Below, piece by piece: positions 22,201 through 36,510 of a stretch of DNA of 64,000 nucleotides. Numbering within the stretch: position 1 is the stretch's first letter; every line of letters begins with the position of its first letter. The notes below the pieces were generated by a model that made no database searches, was not told the DNA's origin, and was given only the letters and a program-made list of their open reading frames with translations. This stretch comes from Paragonimus skrjabini miyazakii (Eukaryota; Platyhelminthes; Trematoda; Plagiorchiida; Troglotrematidae), in contig JTDE01000269.1 of assembly GCA_014338405.1 (NCBI GenBank), positions 18,738 to 82,737 of the forward strand, read 5' to 3'. The translations under genes and the position numbers were made by a program.

Positions 22201-25200
22201 TGTCAGAGATAAAGACCTCCTGCATCTACCTACTTTCTAACCCAAAGTGTACGATTGCTTCAATTTGTGAGTAAATGATCAACACATCTGTCGCTTGTCC
22301 ACTTTCAAAGACATTATATTATTGTTATCTGGTTACTGGCTGGTTGAAACCAAACAAATTCCAAGTAATTTTAAATTTCGTTGATGAAATTTCGTTCACT
22401 GTCCTTAGAAGTTCCAGATACTGCAAAGTATATTACTGCATTATTGATGTATTTACCATATGTCAGCATCTAGTTTTCAGGTAATCGGTTGATCACTAAT
22501 CAAGAAGGATGATTATTGTCTATCTGAATAGTCTTACCTTACAAAAATTATTGATAAACAGAGAACGACAATCTTAGTCTTGTGAGTCTGGCTAGTGCCG
22601 TTTATTGGGAGATGTGTAAAACGATCCAACTTAAAACTAACGTACGATTACTTATAGGAAAAAGTTCGAGGCGGTTGATTGTCTTTAGGCTAAAAGATAG
22701 TCCTAACAAACTTATGGGTTGAAATGAGCTTCCAGTAAATAAAACGTTGTAGTCTTAATTTCTTAGATGTGTACAGTAAAAAAATTGTCGAAGGGCTATG
22801 CCCTCCAGATTCTGGGTCAATCGACAAGTAAAACTTGTCGCACGGTCCACTGATTTACATAAACTCTTGCGAAGAATGAAATTATGTAAGGAAAGGCAAT
22901 TGGGTTTGCATTAACCTAACAAACTGGAGCAACATTTCATTGCGAACGATAAACATATGTACAGATATCAACAACAGGTATACCCACGTAAACCTAAAAG
23001 GAAAAAAAAGGAATTGTGCGACTACGCTATAAAGATAATCAAGCAAACTGGCGAATCGGTAAATCAAATACAGTTTTGATCATCATAACCTAGTCAACCA
23101 CGAAAGAAAAAACAGGTTGCGCTCCAGAGTAGGTGAATACTAAACTGAAAGATGTCCTGAACGCATAAGTTTAAGTAAACATTGAGTTTCAGTTTTAGGA
23201 TAGGTGTTACAAACTGGGTGCGTTCTGATTTGACTAATGGAATACCTTTTTAACTTCAAGCATCAATTCACTTCTAGGTATATAAAAAACCTACACAGCG
23301 CCTAATTTGAAAACGTTTCAAGGAAGCATTTCGATCGTTTTATTCAGATTACGTTTACCTAAGCGCGGCAAACCAGATTCTAACTAGCAAACAATAGGTC
23401 AGACGGAAATCTATTTAGCAGCCTGTCAGTTTGCATGGATATATATAATTCTATAAATAAAAATGTTTTAGAATATGACAAATGAGACGAAATGAGACGA
23501 AGATGAATAACTTTCATTCAAACTTCTACGGCGGTTAAAACATTCGGAAACAAAGAACTTTTAGGTACTATACGAAAACAAAAGGAAGAGTTTTGTCGAA
23601 CAAAAAATAATCGTGACTGATATCTCATAACTTGTATCCGCATATTTTTGTCTGCTGTCACATATTTCAACATTACAATATCTGTCCTGCTGTCGTAAAT
23701 CCAATCTGTCTTGTAGCTTCACAGCTATTTGTAGTTTCGCCGCTTTATAGCACTGCAAAAACCGAGAAAATTTTTGTATATGGAAGATCACAAACAAACA
23801 TTTCGAATATGGCCAAGTCCTCCTAGTGGAAATGTAAAATGTAACATCCATGTTTTCACATTTAGAACTAATGCATCTGAGGTAACTAGTTATTCAGCCA
23901 AAACGTATGATCTTTTTTGACTAACAAGTTTAGTTGCTGCTGTCAAAACGCTTAGTTATTAGGCTACAATAACTGTTTATAAGATTGCACTGAGGATTTC
24001 AAAACTTCAGAATACTCCGTGGGCCTGATGTCTCATTATATCTTATCTTGCAATCGAGACAAAATGTTTACATTATGTATCACAACATTAAAGTTAAACG
24101 AGAGAGTTTGAAATGAAATTGTTCGGGAAGGGGACTAGGTTTCATTTGGCCTCTTGTGCACGAGAACATACCTTTATGGCGTAAACAATCCCAAACTTAC
24201 CGTACCCACTTTCACAAGCTAACTAATTTGGAAACCTTCCACTTTCCTAAAATTTCTTCCAACAAAAATTCTAGCCGCCTAGGTTTTATAGATTATTTTT
24301 CACGTTTGCGATCACTTCATTGCTACCTTTTACTACGTTAGTGTTATAAGTTACAAGTTATTTTTACTAATATTACACTTTAATTTGAGGTGCGCTTGAC
24401 TAAAAAAGGATATTAATTGAAAAATTATATATGGCATTGATTAATTGCTTGAGATTTATTGATGAATGAATAACTTGGTTGCCGACATATTTCACCACTT
24501 CTAATGCAGATAGCAAAAATTGCAAAATTTCAAATTGTATATATGTATGGCCAAGTCATCGGATAACAGAGTGGTAATCATCAGGTAAAATTTCTTACTG
24601 ATACGTTTCCACCTTTCATGGAAATCATTATTGTGTTTTAACTGATGCTGGCCCTTAGTAAGCACTGATTGAAAAAAGCATGTTCTTGATCAAGTCGAAT
24701 TTCGAAAGATGCTGTCAGATTTTTGGTCAACGATGCTAAAGGAAATCAGCACAAGATTTTCAAAACATTTGTCACTTATTATAAGTAACAATATTATATA
24801 TATATTATATGTAACAATTTACACAATAATTGTAAATAGTATAACATGTGTGGAACAGTAATAGTCACTCTAGTCGTATCGTTTGGTAATTGGAAACAAT
24901 TCTAATAAGAACATTGTTAGTTTGAAACATGTGAACAATTCTGTCAGGTGCAATATATGACCCTAAGAGTAGGACCTCTATTAAACTTGAAATAACAGAA
25001 GCCATTAGCACGTTGAGTGTTATTTTGATTGTGGATGAAAAGTAAGGGATTTCGGACTGTACAGAACAATCAGGTTATGGTTTGCTGGGAAAAATTTGGT
25101 AAATTTTGGTCACACAGGGACATGCGAACAATCCTAAACGAGTCAAAACTCCACACGGCAGAAGTCCTGGCTAAAGAGATTGAATGAACGAACACAAGAA

Positions 25201-26054
25201 TTGGAAATCAAAATTGTCAGAATGCCGATTAACAGGTTAGCTGCAACGTTAACTTATACTTTTATCAACACAAGGGGTGCTGTGACGTTTAATAACCGTC
25301 TAGCCGTTTAATCCCTTAGGTCCTTATTTCTGCCGTGTAGAATTTTGATTCCTTATGTGATCAGAATATACTGTATGTTATTTTGGATAACATCACATCA
25401 GTTGCGTCTTCTCAACGCTTTATTCAAGCTTACCAAGGGAACAAATGTTTACAGCTGTCGCTTTCCGAAATGTTTTTACATTTTGCTTAACATGTGATAG
25501 TGTAGGAATTTACTGTAGAAAGTAAAATACTGATTTTTCTAATTTCTATTGTGAATAATTTTTGCCACTAGGTTTCATTGAAATTATCGCGTCGCCTCAC
25601 TGAAATAATAAATTTACAGGTGATTGTCTCAAGAAACAACAGATGAAATGAGTTAGTGTTTAACCATCTGGTCGGCATCAAGATAAGATAGCGATTAAAT
25701 ACGAAAATACTACAGTAATCCATCAGTTATATTCACAATTGCTCCATAGCGATAGTTCATCTGGCAAGTGCAAAAAAAACTGCAAACTTTTGTTTCCTTG
25801 CTACGGTGGATTAAATTACGAATGATCAGTGCTAGCTAAAACATTTCAATTAATCTGAGGGCTGTATGTTTAATACCACCTTGAAACTGAGCGTTCATTA
25901 CTACATCAATCATTCCGGATTATTTAGAACTTTTTAGTTTACAGCGAAAAATCGAGGAGTACCAAAAGTGCGGGTATGGGTTCGTATATTGTGTTCACCG
26001 TATTCCTCCTAGGGTTGACTCTGACGAGACCAATCGAAAGTGTTTTATACTTAC
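19222..26054. other. No gene recognised; AT-rich noncoding DNA
   Basis: Only chance-length open frames occur, the longest being 96 codons (23561-23851 minus). A short tandem duplication, (AAATGAGACG)2, lies at about 23480-23502, and AT-rich imperfect inverted repeats lie at about 24780-24830. No RNA gene or transposon domain was recognised. Confidence 0.5.
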
Positions 26055-26115
26055 GAGTGGCTTCTTTTGAACGGGAGGGTATGCATCGAGGGCGACCAGC
26101 TAACTTGGAGTATAT
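26055..26115 (-). CDS. Candidate 61-bp internal exon
   Basis: On the minus strand a segment clearly richer in GC than its surroundings (about half G+C) is preceded by TCGTCAAAATTAACAG and followed by GTAAGTAT, a near-perfect 5' splice site. Two frames are open across it. One starts IYSKLAGRPRCIPSRSKEA, the other ILQVSWSPSMHTLPFKRSH. The length, 61 bp, shifts phase by one. The acceptor has only a modest pyrimidine tract. No neighbouring exon was found, so the gene cannot be named; a chance match of splice signals is possible. Confidence 0.3.
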
Positions 26116-28970
26116 CTGTTAATTTTGACGAAAAATGTACATTGCTTTATGTGGAATCCAATTAAGACTGTAATATATATGTTGCTTTTGGAGGATGTAT
26201 GAGTCTAGCAGTGGTAAATTAACGCACCTTCCATAAGTAATGCATCGCTTTCGTTGTGACATCACTAAGTGATACTGTTGTTCATTCAGTTATTAATATT
26301 GGATTATATACAGCGAGTTAAGAGGGTAGCTGATTCCACCCTGCCATTCCAATCACGTTGTTTCATTTTGTGCAACGCGGAGTTTTCTCCAAGTATATAA
26401 ATTCAAATACTATTTCTATGTTAACTTAAGATCCTGTAATGTGGAAATGTAACGGACAGAGTGATTCATGTGAAAATTCTTGTAAACGTATTCAGAGCTT
26501 TTTCTCTTCAAAAAACTACCAGAAAATATGAAAGAATTTAGCAGTAACAAAAGACAGCTGCTTATAGGTTTATTTGTGCTATTGGTCATGAATGGTTTTG
26601 AAGAACATGGAAACACTGCCTTATCTGAAGGTGCATGTTTACCGAGTGTGATGGGAGTATGCGAGCAAAAACAAATCGTATTTTTATGATGGGATCTCAA
26701 TCTACTCTACCATCATTTACTGGCATAGCCAAAATCTAGTAAAATAGGTATAACTTTGACAGGAATGCTAACCTCACAGCATATGGATTAGGCTGGAGAA
26801 GTAGTAAGCAACATGTATGTATATTCACGGTGAATTAGTGATCTCGCTATCGAACTGACAAAGTGATAAAGTGAGTCATCGAGACATCATGTTGGTCTTG
26901 TCGAATCACCTCTATATCACCAACAAACATTCATTTATAAACTTTTTCTGCTTAACTTGCTTTTTTAGTTCTGACATACATGAACGATACAGATACGTGT
27001 TAGCCCCTCAGTGTATTCGGAATTATTCACTTAAGTTTGTACTGAGATAAATAAGTAAATGGGTTATGATCAGTACGAGATGTGAACCGCACCAATTTTG
27101 AACCAGATGGTCTATCTACTGCTTGAAATGAAAAAGAAATGTGATTATAGTAACGTAACAAATAAGATTAACCTTTTTGTTTCGTTTAAAAAAGTCGTCA
27201 CAAACTTGATGAGATCGGTATCGATGTTCTAAAAGGAGGCAATTTTTCTTTAAGTTATTTAAATATATCATTAAAAAGTACTACATATCAAGGCTAATTT
27301 GTTTCAGAAAACTTTTCTAGGTCAGCCAATTAGTTATGCTGAAAATAACTTGCAACTCATCTTGGTTTAACGTGTGCCTTGTTAACGCACTTCAGGCCAA
27401 GTGGCCTACAAACGTCGAATGCATCTGTCGGTCACATTTCTCAACACATTGTTTGTATTTTAGTCAAAACGCAACATATTTGAAATTTTATGTTTTGAAA
27501 CCAAATTTTATTTAATCCCTTGTCATCTTTCATCAGGTCATTTGACGTTCACTAATGATTTTATCGAGATGGCTGACATATGAAACGAAAGAAAATCACT
27601 TAGGCGGATATATCATCGAGACATAGTGAAGGATCTTGGTTGGGGAAGCTAGTGCACCACATACAGCTGTTTACAATCCGAAAAGTTTGCGGAAAGGGGG
27701 CAGTACTGAGTGATGTTCAGTTTATTGATGGAGAGATAGTGAACAGTTTATTAAAATACAGGGGATAATTTGCAAGGATAGCGGAATAGTTGCATGTGGA
27801 TAGGATCTTACAAGTTCCTGGGCGAAGAAATCTCTATGAATACAAGATTAGCAGTGAGAACCCGACAAAAAAAAAGCAACTTGTGTGTGTACGAATGGAG
27901 CGGATTGAGCTCCAGCCTTCCTACTGTTACAAAATATGAATCTTGGCGCTGGTTCAGAAAAGCGCTTGAGATGAGCAAAAAGTATAGTTTGTATTTTGGA
28001 TGTTACAGCTTAGACTTGGCTAGGTTTTTACATTTATTCCCTCCAATCTGGCTAGTTTTTGGTGTGAACATTCCGTAAAACCTTCAGTTAATTGAAAAAA
28101 TTGTAGATATATCTGGCCACTACTGTTAAGAAAGCAGAGGTTTTTTCAAAGTAACGAGTAAACCTTTTATTATTATTAGTAATGTGCAACGGTTACCTAG
28201 TTTTTGCCATTCTTGAAATTAGGTTAAAGGGTTTTAACAGAAGATGTGAAAAGTTTTCGTTAGAAGCACGAACAAATTTAGAAATATTCGATTTGGCCGA
28301 ATAGGAAAAATGCGTTCTTTTTCTGTAATCATGCTTTCAGAAGGCTGATTTATCAAGAAGTTTATAGAAGCAAAAATAGAACGTTATAGTTTCAAGGGTA
28401 AACTCTACCCGCATTTGACACTTAAGGGAAACACCTGTGCACATACAGGAAAAAATGAACGCAATTCCAAGACAATGCAGCGTTATCTTCATGTTTACCG
28501 GCAAACCATCCCGATTGTTGGCAATTTAAAACCCACATTGAGAAACAACCTTCGTTCATGCCAATTTTATTAACTCTCCGCAATAGTGCAAATTTTCGAC
28601 CGCGAACAATGTACTGCCCAGCATTAGGTAGTTACAGAGTTAACTATCGTGAACACTGAAATGTTTATACAGTCAGCTACTCAGAACGTTCAAAATGAAC
28701 TCTCACACTAATAAGCAAAGCATGTTTTCTTCTAAAAGAACAGACCATCACGTGATATTTAGATTTATACTTAATTACTGCTCAATAGGCATGGTCCTAA
28801 CGCGCTACATTCATGGCATGTTTTGGTGTCGTTTCGAAGCGTACAACTCTTGAAAAATACCAGCCAATCTGGTGTAAATTATGAACGAAACCAAGATATT
28901 TTGCTTCGGGAATGGTGCTCGAGCTATTGGTTCAAAATCATGAAATTTTGAAACTGAAAGTTATCCACAC

Positions 28971-28989
28971 AAATGAAATGAAATGAAAT
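28971..28989. repeat. (AAATG)n microsatellite
   Basis: About four tandem copies of AAATG. With the downstream CTTTTGTG the run can also form a weak stem with CACAAA at 28967-28972. Confidence 0.8.
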
Positions 28990-29587
28990 TTCTTTTGTGT
29001 TGTCGCAAACGATGAGCCAACGCAACGACAGCATTTGAACCCTCAAAAATAAAATTGCGATTTGTTTCAATTTTCACTATTATTTTGAGTTTACATTTCG
29101 GTCACTATTGTTTAGTTTACTAGTAACTAAATAGAAACTAAGAAATCATTAGAGCATTTATTTCCCCAAACGTTTCAAAACGTCCTCAATACAATTCACT
29201 TCCTGTGTTGTGACAAACGAGTAATTGCGATTATCAGCGAAATAATCAAAGAAAATTTTGTACTTTCATTGAAAAGCGGTTTGTCAAAATTGGCCTTCAC
29301 ATTACTGAGCAAAAACTGTTTATAAGTGCAGGTAGTATCGATATATTTGATAACTAATGTAATTGGTTTGTAACGGTAATCTCTAACACTGAGTTCAGTC
29401 GCTCGCTGACTCAGAACTTAGAGTTAACTATATCAAATATAACCTTTCAGGCTAAATAATAATCACCTAAGTATTCTCGATCAGTCAAAAATAACAAGTT
29501 GTAAAGTAATTTTTTAAGTTCACCATACTCAAGTTACCACGATTATAAGGAGTTCATCAATCCTTTTTGTGGGTGAAGGCGAGTTGG

Positions 29588-29611
29588 GTAGTAGTAGTAT
29601 CAGTAGTAGTA
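29588..29611. repeat. Imperfect (GTA)n microsatellite
   Basis: GTAGTAGTAGTA, a one-codon-sized interruption (TCA), then GTAGTAGTA. Confidence 0.8.
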
Positions 29612-32600
29612 ACTGTAATTGGTTAGCACCCTGAAAAAAAGATTGTGCACTAAAATATGTGATAATTTTTAAAATTTGAATCAGATAAAAACATGGAGTC
29701 ACAGAACAAGACCAAGTTAAATCGATTTGCGCAGAAAATCATGAATAACTTTGATAACTACATGTTGGTGGGTGACAGCATAATGCATTACATTGCTCCC
29801 TGTAGTTAGTCTTCTTATTCGCTTCTAAACTAATAATCTAAGAGACAAGCGTGTTGGACTAAACGACTACAATACTATGATAAAATGATCGACGATGATT
29901 GGTTTTAAGTTTTCTCCTATAGTCTAAAATACAAAACCGGTCTGCTAAAGATATTGACAGAACGGCTCATTCGAAATTCGAAGGACGTCAAGGGTAAATT
30001 ATGTCGTCGAATTATCAGCGTAGTTAACCGCTGCAAGTTACTTGGATGTTACACGTAGGGATTAGTTTCTTCCCGTTACAATTGCATTCATGTGACAGGG
30101 ATGCTTATCTCAAAAGCGTTGTAATTGGACAGCTATTTTATATTCCACTAACTCATTGTCTGTGCATTCGCGGACTATGTAAGCCATGCAGCATTTAACC
30201 AAGAAATAGGTCATCCTACAGTGAAAACTTACGAAGAATTATCAACTGTCGTTTAGAAAACGTTATCACTCACTTTTCACCGTCACTATGAATGGAGGAA
30301 ATCAATACGCGTTTGATTCAAAGAACTACTGAATAACTTGCCGTGGACCTTTGGTGACGTAATGACTGAAATAGGGGGATGCGCAATAAAACGGAATGAA
30401 GCGCCGAGTAATTTCACACTAAAGTTTTCACAATTCATTTTGGTATTCAGATTTTATTAAAGTGATCGTTTTCATAATGTCCTCAGCACCTTCAGAAATA
30501 TGTTCTCTCGTTTGTTGAGGAGAAATCTAGACTAGAGCAAGTAAAGCTATTATTGTTTTTGAAATGCCATGAAATTCTCCTGGAGATCAAACAAACCATC
30601 ATCAAAAAAACATTACGAATAAATAAGTAAACATTTGTTTGGCTTGACTAAAATCATACTCAGTTGACTCGTCAACCGACGCATGTAACAAGTGTGAGGC
30701 CGACCCTAACAAAAGTATAAACGCATTTGCTTTTATTCTCTGAAATATTTCCAAATTTAGTGCCGAGTATTCAGGTTGAAGCACAATGTGCGAGCATTAG
30801 GATTTGAATAAATATTCATGCTTTATAAGCCGAAAAAACAAACAATTTTTAGGTAAACACTGCGTATGTTCACAGCGCTAGCAAATAGAGAAACCGAATA
30901 TCCCATTTCCTTTTGTGTGCATTTCTGACAACCTTGCAAATAAATATCCGAACAAATCAGAATAACTTCCACAGAGAAAGCCAAAATATCACAGTTAGAT
31001 ATCCGTTCTGTTACATGCCGTCATCAGCACACTACGAATATATAACACCGGAGTGAAGTTTAAAGATTAGAAATTTTGGTAAAGCTCGTTAACTTGATAT
31101 AGGACGTATTGTAGTGGCTGAAGCTGTTACAGTTATATCATTAAAGCATAGTATGTAGTAGAAATCGCCAGACTCTCCGATCTTCGAAGTAAATGTTGCT
31201 AGATAGCCGATAAACAGTCTGCCGCATTCAGTTGAACTTGTCTCTTCCGGAAAGGTGCTTTCACAATAACTACTCCTCGATCGATCACTCGGTTTACGTT
31301 TATATGGAAGGTTTACGAAGATTTTAGAATATAGGAAATGGCCCGTCCAACTTTCAGTTTGACAAACACGTCGTCCAAATGAACCACTAAAAGTTTACCT
31401 AATGTTTTTGTTCATAAACGTTAGAACGTGCTGGTTTTGATTTTCCAGACTAAGATGTATGTTTCGTAAGGTAGAATTGCATAACGAAAATCATTCTTGC
31501 AAGTTCTATTATATGGCAGGCAATATCCTGTACTAAATACAGTTATTTAATGTGTCCGTCCATGATAACATTTAGAATAGATGAATGTATGCCAGAGAAT
31601 CCTGAATTTTATTCGTGAAGTTTCATCGCCTAAAGTATGCTTCTGACAGATGTAGGCAATCTCGCAAAAATTCCCATTGAATCATAGAACAGTAGACGTG
31701 AGGAACAATTGTTTTCGATAATTCATCATCAGATCAATACAACTATATGGATGCAGAAAAATCAAAAACAGTGTGTACATAAGACAAAGAGATTTAGCAG
31801 AATGTCATTGGATCAGGCAGAACGTTACAAAATATCCAGGCCTCCACAGGTCAGTCACTCACTGTTTTTCATTTTGCTGGATCTATATAGATGTAGACAA
31901 GTTAACCAAAGAAGGGTTTCAGAAGTTTGCGCGTAATTTTTCACTTGTTTTGTTGAGACGAGTTGGACAGTGAAAGAGTATTTCAGAGTGGATTGAGATT
32001 TTGTGTTCCACTTTTACCTGTTTGCACCGTTTAGACGCAGATCTATCTTGATCAGATCTGGATACGTATGTTTGGACATTAAGCCTTAAGTGCAGGGGAT
32101 TGTGAAGCCAACAAGGGGTTGTTTAAAAGCAAAACTTATAAACTTTGATCGATATACTTACCTTAGCACCAGGCGAGCAGAGGATCAAACCATAACTTAG
32201 CCAACCACTGCGCTTGAATTGAAAACAGCGTTATTTCACAGTGTTATAGTGGAGGGTGTAAACATTTTCAAATTATGAAATCGGTCTAAACGTAGATTTT
32301 GCAATACAAATAGCAAAAAGACTACAACATTTCTTGTTGTATGCATCAGGTGGAACAATAATGGTCATATCGAATGCCGTACTTATCACTAAGGTTAACA
32401 GAGATGAATATCTGCATTCTGCTCATCGAATGTAAACCACCTCACATCCTACTAAAAATCTCACTTAGGATCCGATGTGATTGGCAGAAGAATAACGTAG
32501 CTTTTCCTCCTATCTTTCTTGCGTTATTCGCACGGTGAACTACTTCTTATCTTCAGTTACCCTCAGACGTATATTTTGCCATTTCTCCTAATGGCTGCCG

Positions 32601-33895
32601 GCAATCGCGCGACTGATTGTCAAAATCCTACGTAGTCTAAAGTGTCTGAATGTTAATTGTTGCTGATTTACCTGTGTTAAGCTCAATAATACAATAGTGC
32701 TTATTTGATTAAACCTAAAAGACACACGGTCTCTGAACCGCATAAACTGTGAGATTCTAGTATGTTTTTTGCACAAGATTTAAACCGAATCAACTCGTGA
32801 ACTGATTCCGTCTTTGGTCTGCAAAACTTTAAAGGAGAATCCAGTTGAAAAGCTAAGCTATGTTTATCCAGCCTGTATAGTTGCCGTGACCTTAGAAGTG
32901 GGGCAAAGTGTACCACAGAGCTTATCATTCACTGAGCCCCACACTAATCGGCTGGTGAAGGATGCACTGAGTAGTAAACTTTGATTTACTGAGTCCGCAC
33001 ACGCAATTTCTAAGCAGGAAAGTTTCAATGCCGATCAAGGAAATTAGGTAGATGTCGCTTCAACGGTTGGTTGACGTGGATCTGGGTGGATAACACCAGC
33101 CACGAAACCCAACTGCTGTGGCACTATCCAGTAGGTTTGCTGGATCCGATGTTCATTTTGCCGGCCAAAATACTAAAACACTTTCTGTTAATCATAGCCG
33201 GACAAGTAAACGTCTGCAACCAAACAAGTAAAAGCCTAAAACAACCTTGAGGGTAAGCGAAAAGACGCAGGATAAACGTCCAGCCTATTCAACTTGACGG
33301 ACACTATTAAACAAACACCGTTGACATAAGCAATAACACACCCAGGATGCCACCACTAAACTTGCCCGAAGTTGTATGTCGGTTCATAATTGTGTCGAAC
33401 TAGTTCGGCAGTGCTAACAGATTGAGTGCAGTGCGATATAAAGGAATTTTCAGGGTTTTCTAGACAGTTGTGTTTCCCCAGAGTCTTCTCGGAGCGACTT
33501 CAGAGACTACAAAATAGCTTTGACCATAAGAATACTAATATACCTCGTCCTCTGTTGGTTACTCTTTGCATCGTACCCAACTTTGACAGGCTGCTGGTGC
33601 TATAACAAGCAAGTTTCAGAATTCCTGAGAACTCAGAATGCGTCCTAAATGAGATATATATGCACACCTGTAGGCATTCTTCTGGACCCAAACAGTTGAT
33701 GAACCGATAAGCAGGAGCATTAGTACAAACACTGTGCCTGCTGCAGAAAGCTCCGAAGTAGCTACTCAGGCAGCACATGATCTAGTGTTTCCCAGCATAA
33801 CCCAGTGTTCTATCTGATTTAACAGTCAATTGCGTAAATCATCTGCATCAGCCAGCGTGCTTGGCCTCGGCAAGTAAATCTCAACTCTCGAGACT

Positions 33896-36510
33896 TACCT
33901 GCTTAACAGGAGAAATAACGAAACAGACGCATGCTGCATGGTCCACAGCTCACTTACAGTTGTTTATTGGGATGATGTATAATTCTAACGGGCCAAGGAA
34001 CATCAGATTTGACTAAACACTACTGTACACTAACACACCACCCAGTGCAGTCGCTCCTAACACTGCCTTAGATGACCTTTACGCAGATGCCAACTCCTGT
34101 CTAGAATTTTTAAAGTCCCGGATCAGTGCAATTCCACTGGGGATCGTACCAACATACCTCAAGCATCCATGAGAGAATTCTGAAAGAGCCTCCAGAATCA
34201 GTCTGACAAGTAAGTAACGTCACTGTCAACTTGCATAACTGATGTGATTCACGGATCGCTTTCTGCGCAAGGGGATGCCGACATGGCCTTGCACACCTCT
34301 CTGTGTAGAATACCACATATAACTTACACCCAACACTGATAACGGGATTTTAACTGTCTAGAGCTAGATTTCACAAAACATTTAGTCAACAGTACAATGT
34401 CTTTCTCTGTTGAAAATTTGTTTGCGATAGTCTCTGTAGCTGGTCTAATCCGGCGTGTCCAGTACCATATAAGATGGTGGGTGGGAACAACCGCCATCTT
34501 GTTTTGATTACATTCTCACAACAGATGACGAGCAATCTAAATATAAAACTTCATCTGGTCGCAGTGATTACGGGGCATTTGAGTTTGGCCATCAAAACGA
34601 AGCGAGACAAAATATTTCCCAAACTACAGATTTAGAAGTCCATCAAAATGTAAACCCTGTGGGATTGAAGACAGTTTAATAGGGTTGAACGATCTGGCTT
34701 CATCAGCACACTTAGCCTAGATAATCAGTGGAAGCTCATCTTTAGGCAGCTCTCAACTGTCATTAACGACAATGGTTCAGTGATGTTTCACCGGCCCAGT
34801 AAAAAGCGTGAAAGGTTACGGAGTAAAACCAAACGTTTGATTATATTGAAACGCCAGCTTGGAACATGTACTAACTAAATCTTACTGAATTTGCGTTCGT
34901 TGAGTATGTCGTATGGTGCAATCGTACCACGGCTACTATTGAATAGGATAGATTTTGCTGCCAACGTGGTCTTGCCCAAAAATCTGAAGGTGATTCCTAC
35001 GGTTTTCCACAACCAAGTTGAGAAACACACCAAGAATAAAGTTAGAATTTCGCAACTGCAAACTTCTGGATTTACCAATAGAGGTGCAGAGGTGACCAAC
35101 ATACTAGGTAAATAACACATGAGTGTACATAATTGCAACTCACGAGGACTCAAGAACATCCATAGAAGCAACTTAACTGAACTACCCTAAATTTCATTGC
35201 CACGACTCAGAGGCAAATTAGAGAACTTACTAAGTTCCAAGACACCCAGTTCAGACTTGACTTTCCTGTCCTCTCAAAAGGCAATAACATCGAACTAACC
35301 AAATAACTTGCAGCCTACAACGGTGCTCTTTCCGGGCAAAAGTTGAGGATTTTCCATTCATCGTCAATAGGACAACATGAATCCGTTAGGTAAAACACAT
35401 GAGTTACGAAACTGGTGATTGTTTATGACTTCTGGACGAAGGCTGCGGACGCATAACTAGTGTGACTTTTCCGATGTTTCTGGCAAGGTCGATCAGTCCA
35501 TATTGCTACAGTTCCTCAATAGTTATGACCTGTGTGAGTGTCTATTAGTGTTGCTAGAGGATTACTTAACTGTACGTAGATACAACATCAAGGTGAATGA
35601 ACATTCTTAGGAATGGTTTCCTGTTGACAGCGACTTTCCCCAAGAATCCATCTTAGGACCGTCGTTACTAATTCCATTCATTTTCGAACTAACCACTATA
35701 TTCACAGCACCGATGTTGCTCTACACCGATGAAACAAAACTCTGGCGATTTCTAGAATGCCCGGAGATTGTGATAAATATACAGAGCGATTAGAACTGTC
35801 TAAACCACTGATCCCTGGAAAACAATTACCCGTTCGTTGTCAAGTGTGAGATCATGCATACTCATCGACAAAATTAGGTTAAGTACTCCCTCTGCGATAT
35901 ATCTGTTTGTATTAGTGTGAAAACGAAAGATGCGGATTACAGCGGCGGACAGGTTGAGTATGATCACATATTGTATAGCCACGGCTAAAATAGCGCCGGC
36001 GAACTTCAACCTTTCATGTAGAAATCGTGGAACCTTAAACCTCGAAGCGTTTTCCGCTGTGGTCACCTCAATAATCCACGCAGACCTGAAGCAAAAAGTA
36101 CAGGCCAGCCTTTGTTATCCTAAAAATATCTGACGCTTATTGAAAGTGTTCAGATACGGACCACTAGAATAACTATGGGGTTGATAAAGAACCTCTGCTC
36201 TGATGGATTGACAGAAGTAGATCAATTCTCAGTGAATTGGCATCACTTAATTGGAGTTTAATTCTTATGTACAACTTACTCTACGCCTCAGGTCATCCAG
36301 TGAAGCATCTTCAATTAAGCAAAGATGAACGTTTAACTGAACACCCGTTTAAAGTGAGTGATATAATAGGCGGGCTAGTTTGTGAACAGAACTGATTTAG
36401 AGTTAGGACCTGTTTACACTGGAACCCAGTGTCGAACCCTGTGATCACAATCAAATCAGTTGAGAGTGCTAGAACATTATTTGGCTAGCACATTCATTAG
36501 AGGCCGCCTG
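33896..36510 (+). pseudogene. Decayed CR1/jockey-like non-LTR retrotransposon ORF2 (endonuclease-RT)
   Basis: The plus strand, read with many frame changes, follows a non-LTR ORF2. At 34120-34300 an endonuclease-like stretch (STGDRTN-PQASMREF ... CITDVIHGSL) takes the place of the GDFN-to-DLV part. At 34600-35115 a linker follows, with PSKKRERLRSKTKRL and the 74-codon frame 34891-35115 (KVRISQLQTSGFTNRGAEVT). The RT palm lies at 35558-35760, with EDYLTVRRYNIKVNE, DSDFPQESILGPSLL and LLYTDETKLW. The thumb lies at 36160-36350 (RTTRITMGLIKNL, FSVNWHHL), and HWNPVSNPV--IKSVES at 36417-36475 matches the C-terminal WNSLP-VV--SVESF block. The catalytic box is YTDE (35722-35733) instead of YADD. Stops are numerous, so it is dead. 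Clade is inferred from the thumb and tail motifs. Confidence 0.7.

Larger units (their letters stand above)
26116..33895. other. No gene recognised; AT-rich noncoding DNA
   Basis: Open frames are of chance length (for example 94 codons at 27794-28078 plus) and show no domain. Simple repeats are listed separately at 28971-28989 and 29588-29611. From about 33.0 kb the composition becomes less AT-rich, and part of 33.0-33.9 kb may be the 5' part of the non-LTR element that follows, but I could not align it. Confidence 0.45.

Noticed and set aside
26008..26045. Second hammerhead-like core (CTGACGAG ... CGAAAG) on the plus strand
   Set aside because: Helix II would be only two pairs, and the bases before CUGACGA do not pair with those after any possible cleavage site, so helix I is missing.
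32162..32210. Minus-strand candidate exon (GCGCAG/TGG ... CTAAG/GTAAGTAT)
   Set aside because: The segment itself resembles a truncated tRNA-like SINE head (CGCAGTGGTTGGC and GGTTTGATCC), so the splice-site match is as likely to be incidental.
33895..33905. Perfect minus-strand donor CAG/GTAAGT
   Set aside because: It lies at the edge of the plus-strand non-LTR relic, and the upstream open interval is short and without a partner acceptor.
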